DNA of 64,000 nucleotides from Drechslerella dactyloides (taxonomy: Eukaryota; Ascomycota; Orbiliomycetes; Orbiliales; Orbiliaceae): positions 992,001 through 1,056,000 of the forward strand of contig JAGTWJ010000013.1 in the NCBI GenBank assembly GCA_020064725.1, written 5' to 3'. Positions 1 to 10,977 of this stretch are shown in pieces. Below the pieces are notes generated by a model. The model searched no databases. It saw only the letters and a program-made list of their open reading frames with translations, and had not been told where the DNA came from. The translations under genes and the position numbers were made by a program. How positions within the stretch are numbered: position 1 is the first letter of the stretch; each line of letters begins with the position of its first letter.

Positions 1-662
1 CATATTTTCCTATCGTTCAATGTATGATATGATGTTGTACTATAGCTGACTGTAATCTGGTTCCGTTCGGCACCGGCTCTGAGGGCCCAATAAAGCAGCC
101 GTCGGCCCGCAGATGGAGCGCCGCCACCAGCACTCATAAGTCCCGCCATAAGCTTATGAAACTTGTCAAGCTCAGGAAGTTCGGGCCAGATACTCTCCGT
201 CTCGTAATCACCCTCGCGAGCGGCGACGATGCCGCCTCGCTTCGTTACTCGGAGCATTTCATGCAGTGCATGCCATGGGGTGCCAATATGGATTAGCACC
301 TGATGACAAAAGGTGATGTCGAATGTCTCGTCGGCAAATGGGAGCTTGTCGATATTGCCTGTCTGAAACTCGATGTTTTGGACGCCAGCCATTTCGGCGA
401 TAGCTCGTGCCCGTGGCAAGATGTTGGGGTTGACGTCGACGCCTGTAACATGGCCTTCGGGGATGAGCTTAGCGAAGCTCACAGATATGGTGCCTGAGCC
501 GGAGCCGACGTCCAGGAGCTTCAAATGCGGATTGGATTCTTTCATAGTCTGCAACTTGGGCAGCAAATAAGCAGCGCTGTTTTCGGCAGTCCGCACCTCG
601 TGGAGGGTTGCTTGGGCGGGCGGATGGCCCGGCTTCTCGCCGGGAGTCTTGTTTTGGTCCAT
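1..662 (-). CDS. class I SAM-dependent methyltransferase (UbiE/type-11 like), 3' end cut by window edge
   Basis: Read on the minus strand, an ATG at 662-660 opens a frame that stays open to position 1. An in-frame TGA lies about 20 nt upstream of this ATG, which supports the start. The protein carries a glycine-rich SAM-binding motif I (LLDVGSGSGT, about 50 residues in), then an acidic motif (GVDVNP), the TGNIDKLPFAD stretch and a motif near FDITFCHQVLIH, in the order of Rossmann-fold methyltransferases of the UbiE/COQ5/Methyltransf_11 type. The leader with RTAENSAAYLLP is typical of fungal small-molecule methyltransferases. Such enzymes transfer methyl from S-adenosylmethionine to a small molecule; the substrate cannot be read from sequence. 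The C-terminus lies outside the window. No intron was needed. Family assignment is confident; function is not. Confidence 0.88.
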   Translation of the reverse strand, partial: MDQNKTPGEKPGHPPAQATLHEVRTAENSAAYLLPKLQTMKESNPHLKLLDVGSGSGTISVSFAKLIPEGHVTGVDVNPNILPRARAIAEMAGVQNIEFQTGNIDKLPFADETFDITFCHQVLIHIGTPWHALHEMLRVTKRGGIVAAREGDYETESIWPELPELDKFHKLMAGLMSAGGGAPSAGRRLLYWALRAGAERNQITVSYSTTSYHTLNDRKI

Positions 663-1586
663 TGCTGTTGTTACCGGGCGGACTCAGAGAAAGGTTGGCA
701 TCTAAGCAGACTCAAGTAATTTCTTGTAACTTGGCAATTGGGTCACAAAGGCGGGAATATGAAGTCTCGGAGCCCTGTTTTTCATATTGTCGGAACTCCT
801 TTTATCCGGCAAAGTATCCCGAGAAAACCTGACTAATATACTAATAAATTGACCCCAGCATTATCCCAAGCGCGGATAATGACTTTATCTGAAGTGGATT
901 ATGCCGATCGTTACCGGCTTCAGCTTGAAGCTACGCCATCTCTGGAGGTATAACCATGCGCATATATGTAGTCTCGGGGCATATATGTACCGAGTCTCGA
1001 GGCATATATGCATGCTCGCATGAGCGCGTGTGTGCATGCAAGCGCGTCACTAGTGCATTGCAGGTAGCTGAGGCGTCTCAAGCAAAAGTCGGATTGAAGT
1101 AATGCCTAAAAAGGAAAGACCTCTCAATTTCGACAGCAATGCTCAATCCAGCTCTTGAACCGCATGCAACATACGGCAACCTTGCTGCTAATTTTCATTT
1201 TTACGGAGGAATAACTTGTATGATGCTTCCTGCAAGTGCGTTCTTATTGATAACTCGGCCTTATAACCATATCTCCCTTTGGTAATATCTCCCTTAGTCA
1301 GCTCGATTCAAACAATTCCGGTCGGAAATAGTGGCGATATATTGACGTAGTATTATCTAATAGCTATCGCCTACCCATGCGCTGAGCACAAGTATGGCGG
1401 AGTAATAGGATAATTTTCTCAATTTATATTTAAGTTTCTTGGGCTATATTTTTATATACTTGCTTAAAGTCAATATACATGATAAAGAGGCCGGCCTTGG
1501 TAACTCGGGAACCGATAATGTAAGAACCTTAAATTTCCAGAAACAATATCACACAAGCTCCTCCTAGCTCCTATAACTGCTGCTAC
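663..1586. other. intergenic, no gene seen
   Basis: No convincing coding frame on either strand. It should contain the promoter of the minus-strand methyltransferase. Around 958-1010 a short cluster repeats the word GCATATATG three times in about 50 bp, followed by alternating GCATGC/GCGCG purine-pyrimidine tracts; no function can be assigned. Confidence 0.5.
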
Positions 1587-2366
1587 ATGCAGTTGCATAG
1601 GACGTCTGGACATAGCTCCGATCGGTCATCAATCATATCATACAGTATCAATCAGAACTGCAGGATGTCCTCGAGGCTACTGGCCAGCTTCCTCACGAGT
1701 CGGGGTTTGATGTTATCGAACAGCTGCAGGTACAGACCTCGCACAATCACGGGGACGACCGCCCCGCGAGGCACGAGTCACGGCCGTGTCCGGTATCTCA
1801 GCCTGGAACCAGACTCACGCGCAAAGTCTTCAGACATTACACTTTCAATATCGGCGACTATAGTGGCGGAACTCCAGAAGGCAAACGTCAGATGTACAAA
1901 AATAGGCATACAAGAGCTCGAGGAAATATATGCCGAGAAAATATATTCGGAAGTTTTAGGACGCGGATGTTCATATGATCTTTGGGAGCCAATAATAACG
2001 GCTTATAACACTAATACCCTTTCGCACTTGGATTTAAATACCTCCGGCAATCCTCAATGGAGGTCAGAATACGCTCATGACTGTTGGATCTCGCATAAAG
2101 TATATAAGCTCAGAGAAGCCTTGTACAGACATTCGACCATTTTCAAAAATATGATAGATCACGAAGAAGAGGATTTCAATAATTTCTACCTGCGCCCCTG
2201 CTGTATGGCCTCCACACATTTTTGGTGGTGGTTGGAAAATATGATCAAGCATGGATTGGTGGAGAGAGAAGACGTGGATGCTTTGCCAGAAGTTATGTTC
2301 CGAGATATCGCCGTTGGCTCTGGGCGAGCTCGGGAAGTCAAGGAGGAGGAGGACGTCGAGGGGTAG
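1587..2366 (+). CDS. hypothetical protein, 259 aa
   Basis: Uninterrupted frame of 259 codons. The first 26 codons may be untranslated, because a second ATG at 1665 starts a sequence beginning MSSRLLASFLTSRG that looks like a basic, serine-rich targeting leader. The C-terminal two thirds is rich in Trp, Tyr, His and acidic residues (for example THFWWWLENMIKHGL) and ends in an acidic tail (EVKEEEDVEG). I recognise no family. Amino-acid composition is more protein-like than the overlapping minus-strand frames, which I treat as shadows. It could be a lineage-specific protein or a decayed gene. Confidence 0.42.
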   Translation: MQLHRTSGHSSDRSSIISYSINQNCRMSSRLLASFLTSRGLMLSNSCRYRPRTITGTTAPRGTSHGRVRYLSLEPDSRAKSSDITLSISATIVAELQKANVRCTKIGIQELEEIYAEKIYSEVLGRGCSYDLWEPIITAYNTNTLSHLDLNTSGNPQWRSEYAHDCWISHKVYKLREALYRHSTIFKNMIDHEEEDFNNFYLRPCCMASTHFWWWLENMIKHGLVEREDVDALPEVMFRDIAVGSGRAREVKEEEDVEG

Positions 2367-3312
2367 CCGCGCAACGTTGCCAGCTTTTCCGTCACGATCT
2401 GCACCATCTCCCTTCATATGAGGCAACACTTGTAATTATGGCCATGCCTTTCCTGGAATTTATAGTATGTAGTATATATTCTCGACCCGCGTAATAGATC
2501 AGATATATTTTTAGATTCATCTAGCTGAGCACTTTTGACTCAAAATGATTATATCATAGGCTTCCCGACAGAACACCTAGCCTACCTGCATGAATTTGGT
2601 ATATATCCCAACGTTACAAACATTTCAGGGCGATAATCATATAGAATAGCAATTGACTTAGAGTAGTTGATATCATTAGTGGCGGCGTACATGCTCAATG
2701 CCTAGAGATGGCTCAGGGTCCCGTAGTCTGCTTCAGAAGACGCGTATTCTATTCGAAGGCAGACATATCTCTTCATAGACCGCCTAGTGATCAAACTCTG
2801 TCTTGTTTATGGGTAGATGATATCATCTCCCACCGTAACGTGATGATCACGATCTCGATCGATGCCCCAAAATCAGCTCATTCGTATATGTGGGAATAGC
2901 AGTCGATCTTCTGCACAACTGTTGATGTGATACTATCCTATCAAAATATTTGCGCATATTCAGGCCCCCGGCTGATGTTAGATCCTACAAGGGAGTATCT
3001 CCGTTCTGATGCATAGCAAGTAGATTTTAGAGCTATCGCGATACCCCGACACCTCTCTAGCTTGCCAATATCGATATCCATACATATCTTCGAGCCTACA
3101 GGCACATATCTTGACTGCATTGCCTAAATCGTAAGTGCGGCTCGCAATAAATCAATTGTCTAAGTAGTTGTGTGATCGAATTTGAATGCTTTGTGTGAAT
3201 CTAGATAAGCGCAATATTCGTGATCAAGCCTCACGGCCACCTCGCCGCTGTAGACAGTTAGCTTTGAGATTGACTTATTTGTACCCATGCAGGCCGCGCG
3301 CTACAAAAGGAA
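2367..3312. other. intergenic, no gene seen
   Basis: No frame with coding character. Moderately AT-rich with many short TATA/ATAT words. It presumably holds the terminator of the upstream hypothetical gene and the promoter or 5' leader of the PIN gene. A second ATG in another frame occurs at 3287, 26 nt before the PIN start. Confidence 0.4.
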
Positions 3313-4130
3313 ATGCTTCGTCGGTCCGTTACCTGGCTCACTGGAGGCATCCGTAATTACGGGGGTGCACGGTCTCACTTTCATATCCAGTATTTGGCTC
3401 ATGGGATTGTTTCCCGCGCATTTTCGACTACGGGCCCAGCGATTGGTTGGCAGGATTTTGCGGGTGGAAAGCTAGGGCGAGGCGCCGTACTAGATTCGAA
3501 CATATTGTCAATGATTCTAGAAACTGGAAGCATTGATGATTGGCTAAAAAAGAGCCTCGCACAATCAGAGATGCTGGGCGTGTGTCGAATGAGCATCGCT
3601 GAATATATGTGCAGTCCGGTTTTGATGGGATATACACGCTATGAGAACGTTGTCGCGGGCCTAGAGGCAAAAGGCCTGGTTATTTTAGGCGGGCCGTGTT
3701 TTTCCGCAGAAAGCACAGAGTTGAGCATCCAAGTTCTGGGAAGCGAATTTGCAGAGCGATTTGCTAAACGCAGTCGAACGGTGTCGAGGAAGGGTAGAGA
3801 GCCGGTCTCGGTGGGGAAAGCCTCAAGATGTAAGGGCAATATAATAGGCACTAACGAAGTACCCGGTATTTCTTGCAAAAGAGTCGAAGCATTGAAGCTA
3901 ACATAATTTCCCGCTTAGCTTTCGGTTGGGAGGGGATGCTAAAGAAAAGCCGGGTGGATGTCTGCTTGGCGTGCGAGGCTCACGCCAACGGTCTCGCCTT
4001 CATAACGACCGATGGTGATATCCGGGAGCATTTCGGCTTCGGTCTGAATAAGCATGGTATAACGATGTATACTATGAATGTACCATGGTTCGAGTCACAT
4101 ATGACGGAACCGCCACCAAAGCCGAAGTAG
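3313..4130 (+). CDS. PIN-domain (VapC-like) protein, two exons, 242 aa
   Basis: Exon 1 is 3313-3829 and exon 2 is 3919-4130, joined across an 89-nt intron (3830-3918) with donor GTAAGG, branch GCTAAC and acceptor TAG. The join preserves frame through codon T|CT. The product begins with a basic, Ser/Gly-rich leader of about 55 residues (possible mitochondrial targeting). The PIN fold follows: first acidic motif AVLDSNIL, middle SIAEYM, and, after splicing, RVDVCLACEAHANGLAFITTDGD, the usual late acidic residue, alternating small helix and TTDxD strand. PIN domains are metal-dependent RNases and form the toxin of bacterial VapBC pairs; in eukaryotes related domains act in RNA decay. No antitoxin-like gene is seen next to it. 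The neighbouring gene about 1 kb away encodes a Fic protein, also a toxin-type fold. The fold call is good; RNase activity is inferred. Confidence 0.72.
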
Positions 4131-5136
4131 TAGGGTTTATTCTATGTTTTTTGCTTGGGCGCCGCGAGCGAGGAGTTTTTATTTTGGGCTGGCGGGCAAA
4201 ATTGGCGGGCTTCTGGTTAAGTCGCACCGTCTCTTAGTTTTACGTTGATTGATGAGAAAGTTCTAACTCCGGGGAGCTGATATCCAGTTTAAATTCAGTA
4301 TTTTGATTGTGCTGTTGGAATTCGGAAGTTTACTTCCTGTGGATCAGATGACACTTAACAGGTCTTCGAAGAGCGTATGGGTCCCCTCGATTGCCGTCTA
4401 GTCCTCGGAGATCAATAAATTGCTCTCGGTATACACCTATATATACTCAACTGGCGGCACGGTTTACTTGGGTAGTTTTTTATCATTAGTAATAAGCACC
4501 CGGATAAGTGGCTAATGTCAATACTTCACCTGCCCGACCTGGGTGCCTGCGCTCCAGCTCCGCGACTCTTGCCATCTATTCGAATTCATCCTGAAATTAT
4601 AGAGCCTTTGCTGTTCAATATGAAAAACCCCTTACACATAAAATAATATTAGGTATATCAACAAGTAGTCTCTGTCTCGCGAGCCAGACGACTGCAGTGC
4701 TGCTGGACATTAACCGGCGAACAACGAGACAGAAGTAGTATGCTTCGGCTGTTATGGATTGTATGCTTAGATTATATCACGCATAAAGGTGTGAAGATCA
4801 CCAGCTGGTATGCATGTGCATGGTTGCCTCGCAAGCAAAAGGTTTTTGATACAGCGAAGGACGTCAAAAGTCACTGTGCCGAATCTATGTTTTAAATTGA
4901 TATCATATATCATGAGAAGGTGCAAAAAGCAATTAACTAAACAACTTTGACCCAAGCAGGCTTTCGCTTTTCCTTTAATACCATCAATTGAAGAAACCAA
5001 ATACATTATTATTTTCCAAGCCTTAAGCTTCGCCGCCAACAACGATCAAATTATCCCGCCAAGCCATCCTCCAACGAAAAGTGAAATCGGATATCGGCGT
5101 CCCGTGTCTTCCCAATTAAAATCCACGAACGGATGG
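4131..5136. other. intergenic between convergent PIN and Fic genes
   Basis: Only weak frames, such as a 91-codon minus-strand one at 4767-5042 without recognisable motifs. The two flanking genes converge, so this should contain both terminators. A short inverted pair TCTGTCTCG / CGAGACAGA sits near 4672 and 4727. I see no RNA gene. Confidence 0.45.
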
Positions 5137-6339
5137 CTACGTCAAAAGACTAAGCTTTGCCTTCAGCCGCCTCAGGGTATGAACTGCGTTGAAAGCTTTT
5201 TCTTCAGATGGTGAATTCTCCTCTTCTGCATTGCTGCCTGCTTGTTTGTAATTGTCTTCGTTTGCTCCACAGCTTTCACCACCGTCTTGTCTCTTTAAAC
5301 TGGCTTCAGCGCTTTGTAGTCGTTTGAGCGAAGCTTTCGATGCCCGCTTAAGCGCAAAAAAGGCGAATATTCCAGGCGAATCAGTCCGTAGTGCCTCACG
5401 GACCGACTGGAGGTATTTGATACGCTCTCTTTTATTTTCGCCGAATGTGACGATTGTATACGGCAAATATGCTGTAACTAAGGCGTTAAACAACATCCGG
5501 GACAGACGGCCGTTGCCATCCAGAAATGGATGGACGTCCAGAAATCGGATCTTGAGGTTCGATCCGGCGGCGATGGGGTCGTGAGTACTGGTCAGAGCAT
5601 CATTAAAATCCTCGATCCAAACTCGCATTAGACCGGCGACATCGGCCCCCACTGCGACCTTCTTTTCCTCTCCATATCTATTTTTGAGCGGGTCTCCGAC
5701 TGACATTTCGCACTGGCGATATGCACCTTGGTAGTCGGAATCCCCATCTTCGGACGAGATTCCATCTGTCAGGATTTTATGGCACTCTAAGAGGCCTTCT
5801 TTGCTCAAGCTGCCGTGTTCGCCGAGGTACCTCTTTAGGAAAATAAACGCGTGGACATGTTGTACGACTTCCCGGCGAGTCTTGGAGTCTTCGCAAACTT
5901 TTAATTTTGTCGTCATCCACTCTTCAACCGCGTCGGTCCCGTATTCTCCCAACAGCTCCCTGACAAGTTTCCAGGTTTGGGACTTATCTAGCCCCACTTG
6001 CTCGATCGCATTGGATACGTAGATGAAACTTGCAAAAGCTTCTTCAAAAGCGGCTTCTTCGGTTGTGTCCTTGAGTCCTTTGAGGAGCTCTGCACCTTCT
6101 CGTAGCGAGTTCGGGATTTCCTTGAGACTCCCGGCTTGGACAGTGTACCATTTCGGAATTCGGTAGGCCCATGGGTCTGCTGCTAATAATTTCGCCTCAT
6201 TATTCGTCTTTGGCATGTCGAAGAGATGCCACAATGGCTGTTTCGTGTAGGAAAGCGAAGTCATGATTTTGACCGGGGTCTCAGAATATGCTGAAATCGT
6301 TTGCATGGATCGCGATGGAGCAGGTACTAGAGTTTGCAA
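5137..6339 (-). CDS. Fic/DOC-domain protein (probable AMPylase), 400 aa
   Basis: Single-exon frame. Fic enzymes transfer AMP (or another phosphate-linked group) to hydroxyl side chains of target proteins. The catalytic motif HPFLDGNGRLSR is complete at residues 270-281 (catalytic His270, metal-binding Asp274, anion-hole Gly-Asn-Gly, Arg278 and Arg281). An N-terminal inhibitory-helix motif is visible at residues 109-114 (SNAIEQ), fitting (S/T)xxxE(G/N) except that the last residue is Gln; this would make it a class II Fic protein with the switch Glu at 113. The Fic_N-like region is about residues 40-130, the Fic core about 165-330, and the last 70 residues are a charged, low-complexity tail (KASLKR...SLKR repeats, Glu-rich). 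The start at 6339 is the first ATG; a second Met at residue 12 is an alternative. Targets are unknown. Confidence 0.9.
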   Translation of the reverse strand: MQTLVPAPSRSMQTISAYSETPVKIMTSLSYTKQPLWHLFDMPKTNNEAKLLAADPWAYRIPKWYTVQAGSLKEIPNSLREGAELLKGLKDTTEEAAFEEAFASFIYVSNAIEQVGLDKSQTWKLVRELLGEYGTDAVEEWMTTKLKVCEDSKTRREVVQHVHAFIFLKRYLGEHGSLSKEGLLECHKILTDGISSEDGDSDYQGAYRQCEMSVGDPLKNRYGEEKKVAVGADVAGLMRVWIEDFNDALTSTHDPIAAGSNLKIRFLDVHPFLDGNGRLSRMLFNALVTAYLPYTIVTFGENKRERIKYLQSVREALRTDSPGIFAFFALKRASKASLKRLQSAEASLKRQDGGESCGANEDNYKQAGSNAEEENSPSEEKAFNAVHTLRRLKAKLSLLT

Positions 6340-7712
6340 AGATATTTATTCTGGAATATTGTGAGCTCAATTAATGTTTAATGACCCTTGTGTGTGGCTA
6401 TATCTCAATAACAAATTCGCTCAAGTTCCAAAGTCCACGTTGAGCATATAATCTGCACATGTTGTCGATCGGTAGATGCTCTGAAAGTCTTGATCAATTG
6501 AAACGCGATATTACTTATGAGTTTAAAGGTAGTATAGTGCGCATGCCAAATATATATAGGAACATAGAGCGAGGAAAGAAATATCACTAGCGTTAATCGA
6601 AGCCCGTGACTTATATGAACAGGATTACGAGACCAGGCAGGTTTTGAGGGACACATTGTTCCCTTTTCTCGCTTCTTCTCTTCTTCCGACAGCGGTCTAA
6701 ACATCTGCTCGCTAATTAAGTAAGTATCTTCAAAATAGAGTCTCTGGAACATGTATGGTCCATGGCCGACTACTCTAGATCCTGACAACAATAATGCAAT
6801 AACTAGATCTAACTTTTGTTGGAATGGGAGATTTCAACACACGATCAACTGGAGTGGTTCCCTGACGATAAAGTGAAAACGACCCAAAAAAAATATTGCG
6901 GAGGGAATCAGGGGCTTCGGGTGTCTACGAGGTTATAGGCAGGCGAATATTGCACCCTTGACTTGCTTTCGATGTACATCGACGAAATATGCCATGATGA
7001 ATGTCGATACCGGTCTCGTAAACCAGACCCTTCCTTGAGTTGCCTCGATACTCATCTGGCGAACCTCTAGGCTTTAGAGAAACCTGATAAGAAAATGTAT
7101 TATGGGTTCATCCTATCATGATCGCAGACGGGATGTATCAACTCAGCTTGGATCACCATACCTCGGACCCGGGACATTGCCACCGGAAGGCGCAAGGAAT
7201 GAGTCGCCAGTACGTTCGAGAGCATTTGTCTGCAGAATATGCGCGAGCGAAAGCTATTGCGTTGTTTTAAACCATTTCCCATTTTGTGTTTCGTCGTCCT
7301 CTCTCCATTGAAGCACTCTCCATCGCCTTCTAGACAGACATCGAGATCGAAAGATCGTAAATCGACGAATCTTGCCCGTGGGCCATTAGTATGTTGGCAA
7401 GATTTCGACTCGCATGGCCTAATGAGAATAAAGTGTTGACTTTCACGCGCGCTATCAGCAGACATCCGATGTGCTTCAGTCGACAGTCGAAATCTCGTCC
7501 CGTTAGGCGTGCTTGGCCCAAGTTTCACACGCGGGTTCGTCTGAGGACATTTACGCCCTAGCGAAAACCGCTATCTACGTTGAAGTTCAAGGCCGCATAT
7601 TCACTCGGATGCAGCACTTCTAGAGAGCTAGTGATCACGACTTCAGAGAGGTCAACGAGAACTCGATCTAGATCCCTATTACAGGACTCTGTTAGAAGAT
7701 ATATACGACTAC
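6340..7712. other. intergenic, no supported gene
   Basis: Contains two long but unconvincing minus-strand frames (6405-6791 and 7100-7528), neither with motifs nor splice-site support. The part just right of 6339 should include the Fic promoter. Confidence 0.35.
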
Positions 7713-7979
7713 ATGTCGGACGCAACAGCTATGGCAGCGTTCGCTGCGGATCGCGGCTTCTATCGGGTAGTCAAACTAAGCGAGCTTCGAACATCTACGG
7801 ATGGGACTTTCATCTTTGTTGGAACCAAAGAACACCAGCCCTTAGCTTTGCACAATGGTGAAAGAGTCCAAGAAGAAAGTGGTTTTCGACAAGTCTATCC
7901 ATACAGTGGCAATGAATGGTATCAGCCACCAACAGATAGTGAAAGAACTAAGGTCGATCGCGTTTTAAATCTTAACTAA
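7713..7979 (+). CDS. small hypothetical protein, 88 aa
   Basis: An 88-codon frame starting MSDATAMAAFAADRGF, with a balanced composition and a plausible globular pattern (FYRVVKLSEL, GTFIFVGT). No family recognised. A CTTAACTAAC / TTCTTAG branch-acceptor-like pair at about 7971-7993 straddles the stop, so the frame may be one exon of a longer gene whose other exons I cannot define. It may equally be chance. Confidence 0.3.
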   Translation: MSDATAMAAFAADRGFYRVVKLSELRTSTDGTFIFVGTKEHQPLALHNGERVQEESGFRQVYPYSGNEWYQPPTDSERTKVDRVLNLN

Positions 7980-9997
7980 CTCCTACGTTCTTAGGAAGAG
8001 ATAAGGTTGGTCTGTGAAATTTTAAAGTAGAGGTATGAGAGAAACTTCAGGGACCTTTAAGATATGACTCGTGCAGAGCGTAAGTACCTCTGATAGACCC
8101 GAAACCTATAGTTATAAGAAGGATTTCTCTAATACAGCAGAACCCGAGAATAGGCTGGGCGATAAATTTAGCGGAGAGCAGGGTTCGATGCATTATCGGC
8201 CTGTGAAGCCTACGCAAGAGAACTTGTATCTCTTACTACAGACCGCATATTCGCAAAATTCCGCAAAGAGCTAGAGGAGAACAAAATTGGGACTCTCCTG
8301 ATACCGGCTTCCTGGTTGAAACCCGTCGTTTGAGGGCGCTCGCTCGCATTTGCCCCGCACTAGCGTCGAGACTGTGACCCGCACACATATATGTATGGTG
8401 GCGCTTTGCTTTTGGTACGAGTCGTATCCCTTGGTGTTCATTAATGTATATATATATATATAAGTAAGCACCTATTTAGTACTTGGACGGTTGTTGGTCG
8501 TTGGTGCGTTTTATTTTGGTGCTGGCGGTTTTTCTTTACGACCACATCTATGTAGGATTGTGATCACGACGCGACGACGATCGCATTACGAGACAAAGCC
8601 TTAGCAACTCAAATACTCATGGTAACGAAAGATTCGTAGAGCTTGGGTTTGTGTAAACGGAAGGCTTCGTATATAAGGCGCACGGCCGCTAACGCTAATT
8701 TGTAAACCCACACAAAATTGCTATGGCCTTCAGTTTCGGGACTAAGCCCAGAAGGCTTTAAGGTGTACACACAGATCAGCGGCGAGATGCGTCAGTAGAA
8801 CTGGTCGTGACTGGATTATGACAGCTGCAAGGGACGATGTTTGCTACAGACTTTGCCTAGATGCCTATCTACTGCAATATCAAAGGACTTGTTTATCCGA
8901 TGAAAGCAGGCGAGGCGCCGTAGCTGTAGACTTGTATATGTAGTAGGAATGTAGACGCCTCGGCAGTCCCGATAGAACCCTCCCGTTATGCGCGCTGCCG
9001 GGCATGCCAGGTTCCTGTTGGTTCCGGATTTGAGACTGAGATCTAAGGATGCCTCTTTGGGCACTCAGTCCCCCCTCACATACCTTTCATGGCCGCCTGA
9101 TCTGAGAACTACCCTTAGATATACTTTGCGGCCGAAATATCAACAAGCGCCAACCGAAGACCCAAAAAGTATGAGAGGCAGCTATTGGCAACGATTAGTG
9201 GGATAGTATACACAGGTCGATCGTCGATGATATTGATCGATATCCGGTCAATGTTCTTCGGATGCAGCTCTCCATCTAGGCTCTCCCCTTTTAGCTTGGT
9301 CGCGGTAGAAATGGAATATTTTCGAGTATAATCATTCAGTATCTGCCGTAAATCCATTTTAAGCTGCTTGCTCCGACCTAGAATGTGTTCAGATTACGAA
9401 GAGTATTCTTCAGTGAGATCACTATATATACTTATGTTTTGTACAGGAGTAGCGAGTAGCGAGATTTGATCGATTTCATAAAGCCTCTAAATGGTGGATA
9501 GCTTTTGTATTAGCCTGACAAACTAATTGAGAAACTACTGAGAACAGTCGCAACCACTTATTTAGCTACCTACCAAGCAGACATGCCATGAAGCTTGTCC
9601 CCAAAAGAAGGCGTGCACGCGTGATGTTTCGAGTCAATGCGCTATTGCCTTTTGCAGTCAGTCTCAACACCAGCAAAGTCTGGCAACATTTCGCAGTCTT
9701 GTTTCTTCGCGCCTTACTTTTCATACTGGATAAATACTAAAATGGTGAGAAAGTGGCAGGTCCCAGTGTCTCTGGCTTGTGATACTGTGTGCTTTCGCTG
9801 TTGTGTTTATACAGACAAAAAGGAGGATCATGATAACGGCGCGGATGTGGGTTGCGCAGTGGCCAGCAGAAGTTGGCGCTATTGGCGTTGTGTTGGGTCA
9901 GTGGCCTGCGAGGGAAAAAGTTTGCTCTTTGTCAACTTCCCAATCAGGCTCTGTTGGCAGGCTGGCTCGGAGTTTCCCTCGCCAAGACCCAAACTAC
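7980..9997. other. intergenic, no supported gene
   Basis: Only short frames. The best is 80 codons on minus at 9357-9115 (starting MDLRQILNDYTRKYS), which reads like protein but has no partner exon or motif. An (AT)n tract of about 16 nt lies at 8446-8462. I see no RNA gene here. Confidence 0.35.
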
Positions 9998-10005
9998 TAT
10001 AAAAG
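9998..10005 (+). promoter_or_regulatory. TATA box candidate
   Basis: TATAAAAG in a GC-richer setting, followed within 20-40 nt by a CT-rich stretch (CCTCTTTTCTCATCATACTT), the usual layout of a fungal core promoter. It points rightward to the candidate exons at 10259 and beyond. Confidence 0.45.
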
Positions 10006-10258
10006 GCCGGCCTCCCCGCGTCCCTCTTTTCTCATCATACTTACCTTGTGAGAAAATTGGAGGATCAAGAATCTCTGGTTTTTGATGCTCGAGTCCGCAT
10101 TGCACAGCGCGGTACTTTCGACATCACTAAATGTCTTCGGGCATTCAGCTCGCGTTATTTTTGCTGTCATCCTCTTGGATTCCATTCCAAGCACTTTTTT
10201 TCATCGGTTTCCAGGCGCTGCTTCTGCACTCCGAAGAGAATTCGTGATGAGGTTTTAG

Positions 10259-10551
10259 ATGTTTACCATCTATCAACACTATCAACACACACCTCCCAAG
10301 CTTGTCAGCTGCCCGGTATGTTTGCTCCCAAGGTCTTCCCTTTCCCAGAGTAGTTCTTGTTCTTCCGGGACTCCAAAGCTAATCGCGGTACAATGCAGGG
10401 TGCTACCGGGCTTTGCGACACATGCAGGCCCTCGCCCCAGGGAATGTATCCATCTACTCGCCCGTTCACTGTCAGTTCACGCAGCAAGGCAGCAATCCGC
10501 ATGAGTCACTTTGGCTACAACGCACATTTCGTATTGGATAGTGCACACTGA
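10259..10551 (+). CDS. candidate small two-exon gene, or first exons of a larger one
   Basis: ATG at 10259 opens 19 codons ending at donor GTATGT (10316). A branch-like GCTAATC and acceptor TGCAG end an 83-nt intron at 10398, and the frame continues in phase to a stop at 10551, giving 69 aa with a CDTC pair after the junction. It lies about 260 nt downstream of the TATA box. No family is recognised. Splice signals are good, but the product is short, so it may be the 5' part of the proline-rich gene further right. Confidence 0.3.
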
Positions 10552-10770
10552 ATTAGTCATCAGCAAGCCACACGTTTCAGGCAGCAATCTGAATGCATAT
10601 GATTCATCACCTTTGACCAATCACCTTCGCACACGTTGCTCCTCTTCCTATGTTGTATATTTCGCGTTTGATTTGTCAGGATTTGTCATTATTTATAATC
10701 AATATTGCTGTGCATGTGAGCTTCAGTGCCGATTTACCAGATAACCGCGAGGTATTGGAACGGGCTGATA

Positions 10771-10977
10771 CAGTGTCCTGCATTTTTTTGTTGTGAGAGT
10801 TGAGGAGCCCAGTAGGTCTGTATACCAATTTCAATGCAACGAATTTTATATATATATCCATATGTTTCTCCAACCAAGTCCAAACATGATACGCAATTTC
10901 TAGTGTGATACACCAAGCTCTCTACTCTAAACTTGCTAAACTTCTCAACTCTCACAACAAAAAAATGCAAGACGCTG
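10771..10977. mobile_element. 207-bp Tc1/mariner-like MITE
   Basis: Two 34-bp terminal inverted repeats at 10771-10804 and 10944-10977 differ at only two positions. They begin CAGTGTCCTGC and CAGCGTCTTGC and share a T-run followed by GTTGTGAGAGTTGAG. The left end is preceded by TA, the right end followed by TG, compatible with a TA target that has since mutated. CAGTG termini at TA are typical of Tc1/mariner elements. There is no coding capacity. It lies just upstream of the proline-rich frame, so it could influence that gene's promoter or 5' leader. Confidence 0.7.

Noticed and set aside
4767..5042. 91-codon minus-strand frame between the PIN and Fic genes
   Set aside because: No motif, no splice partner, lies in the convergent intergenic region.
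6405..7528. 128- and 142-codon minus-strand frames
   Set aside because: Composition and lack of motifs suggest chance frames; no splice-supported extension was found.
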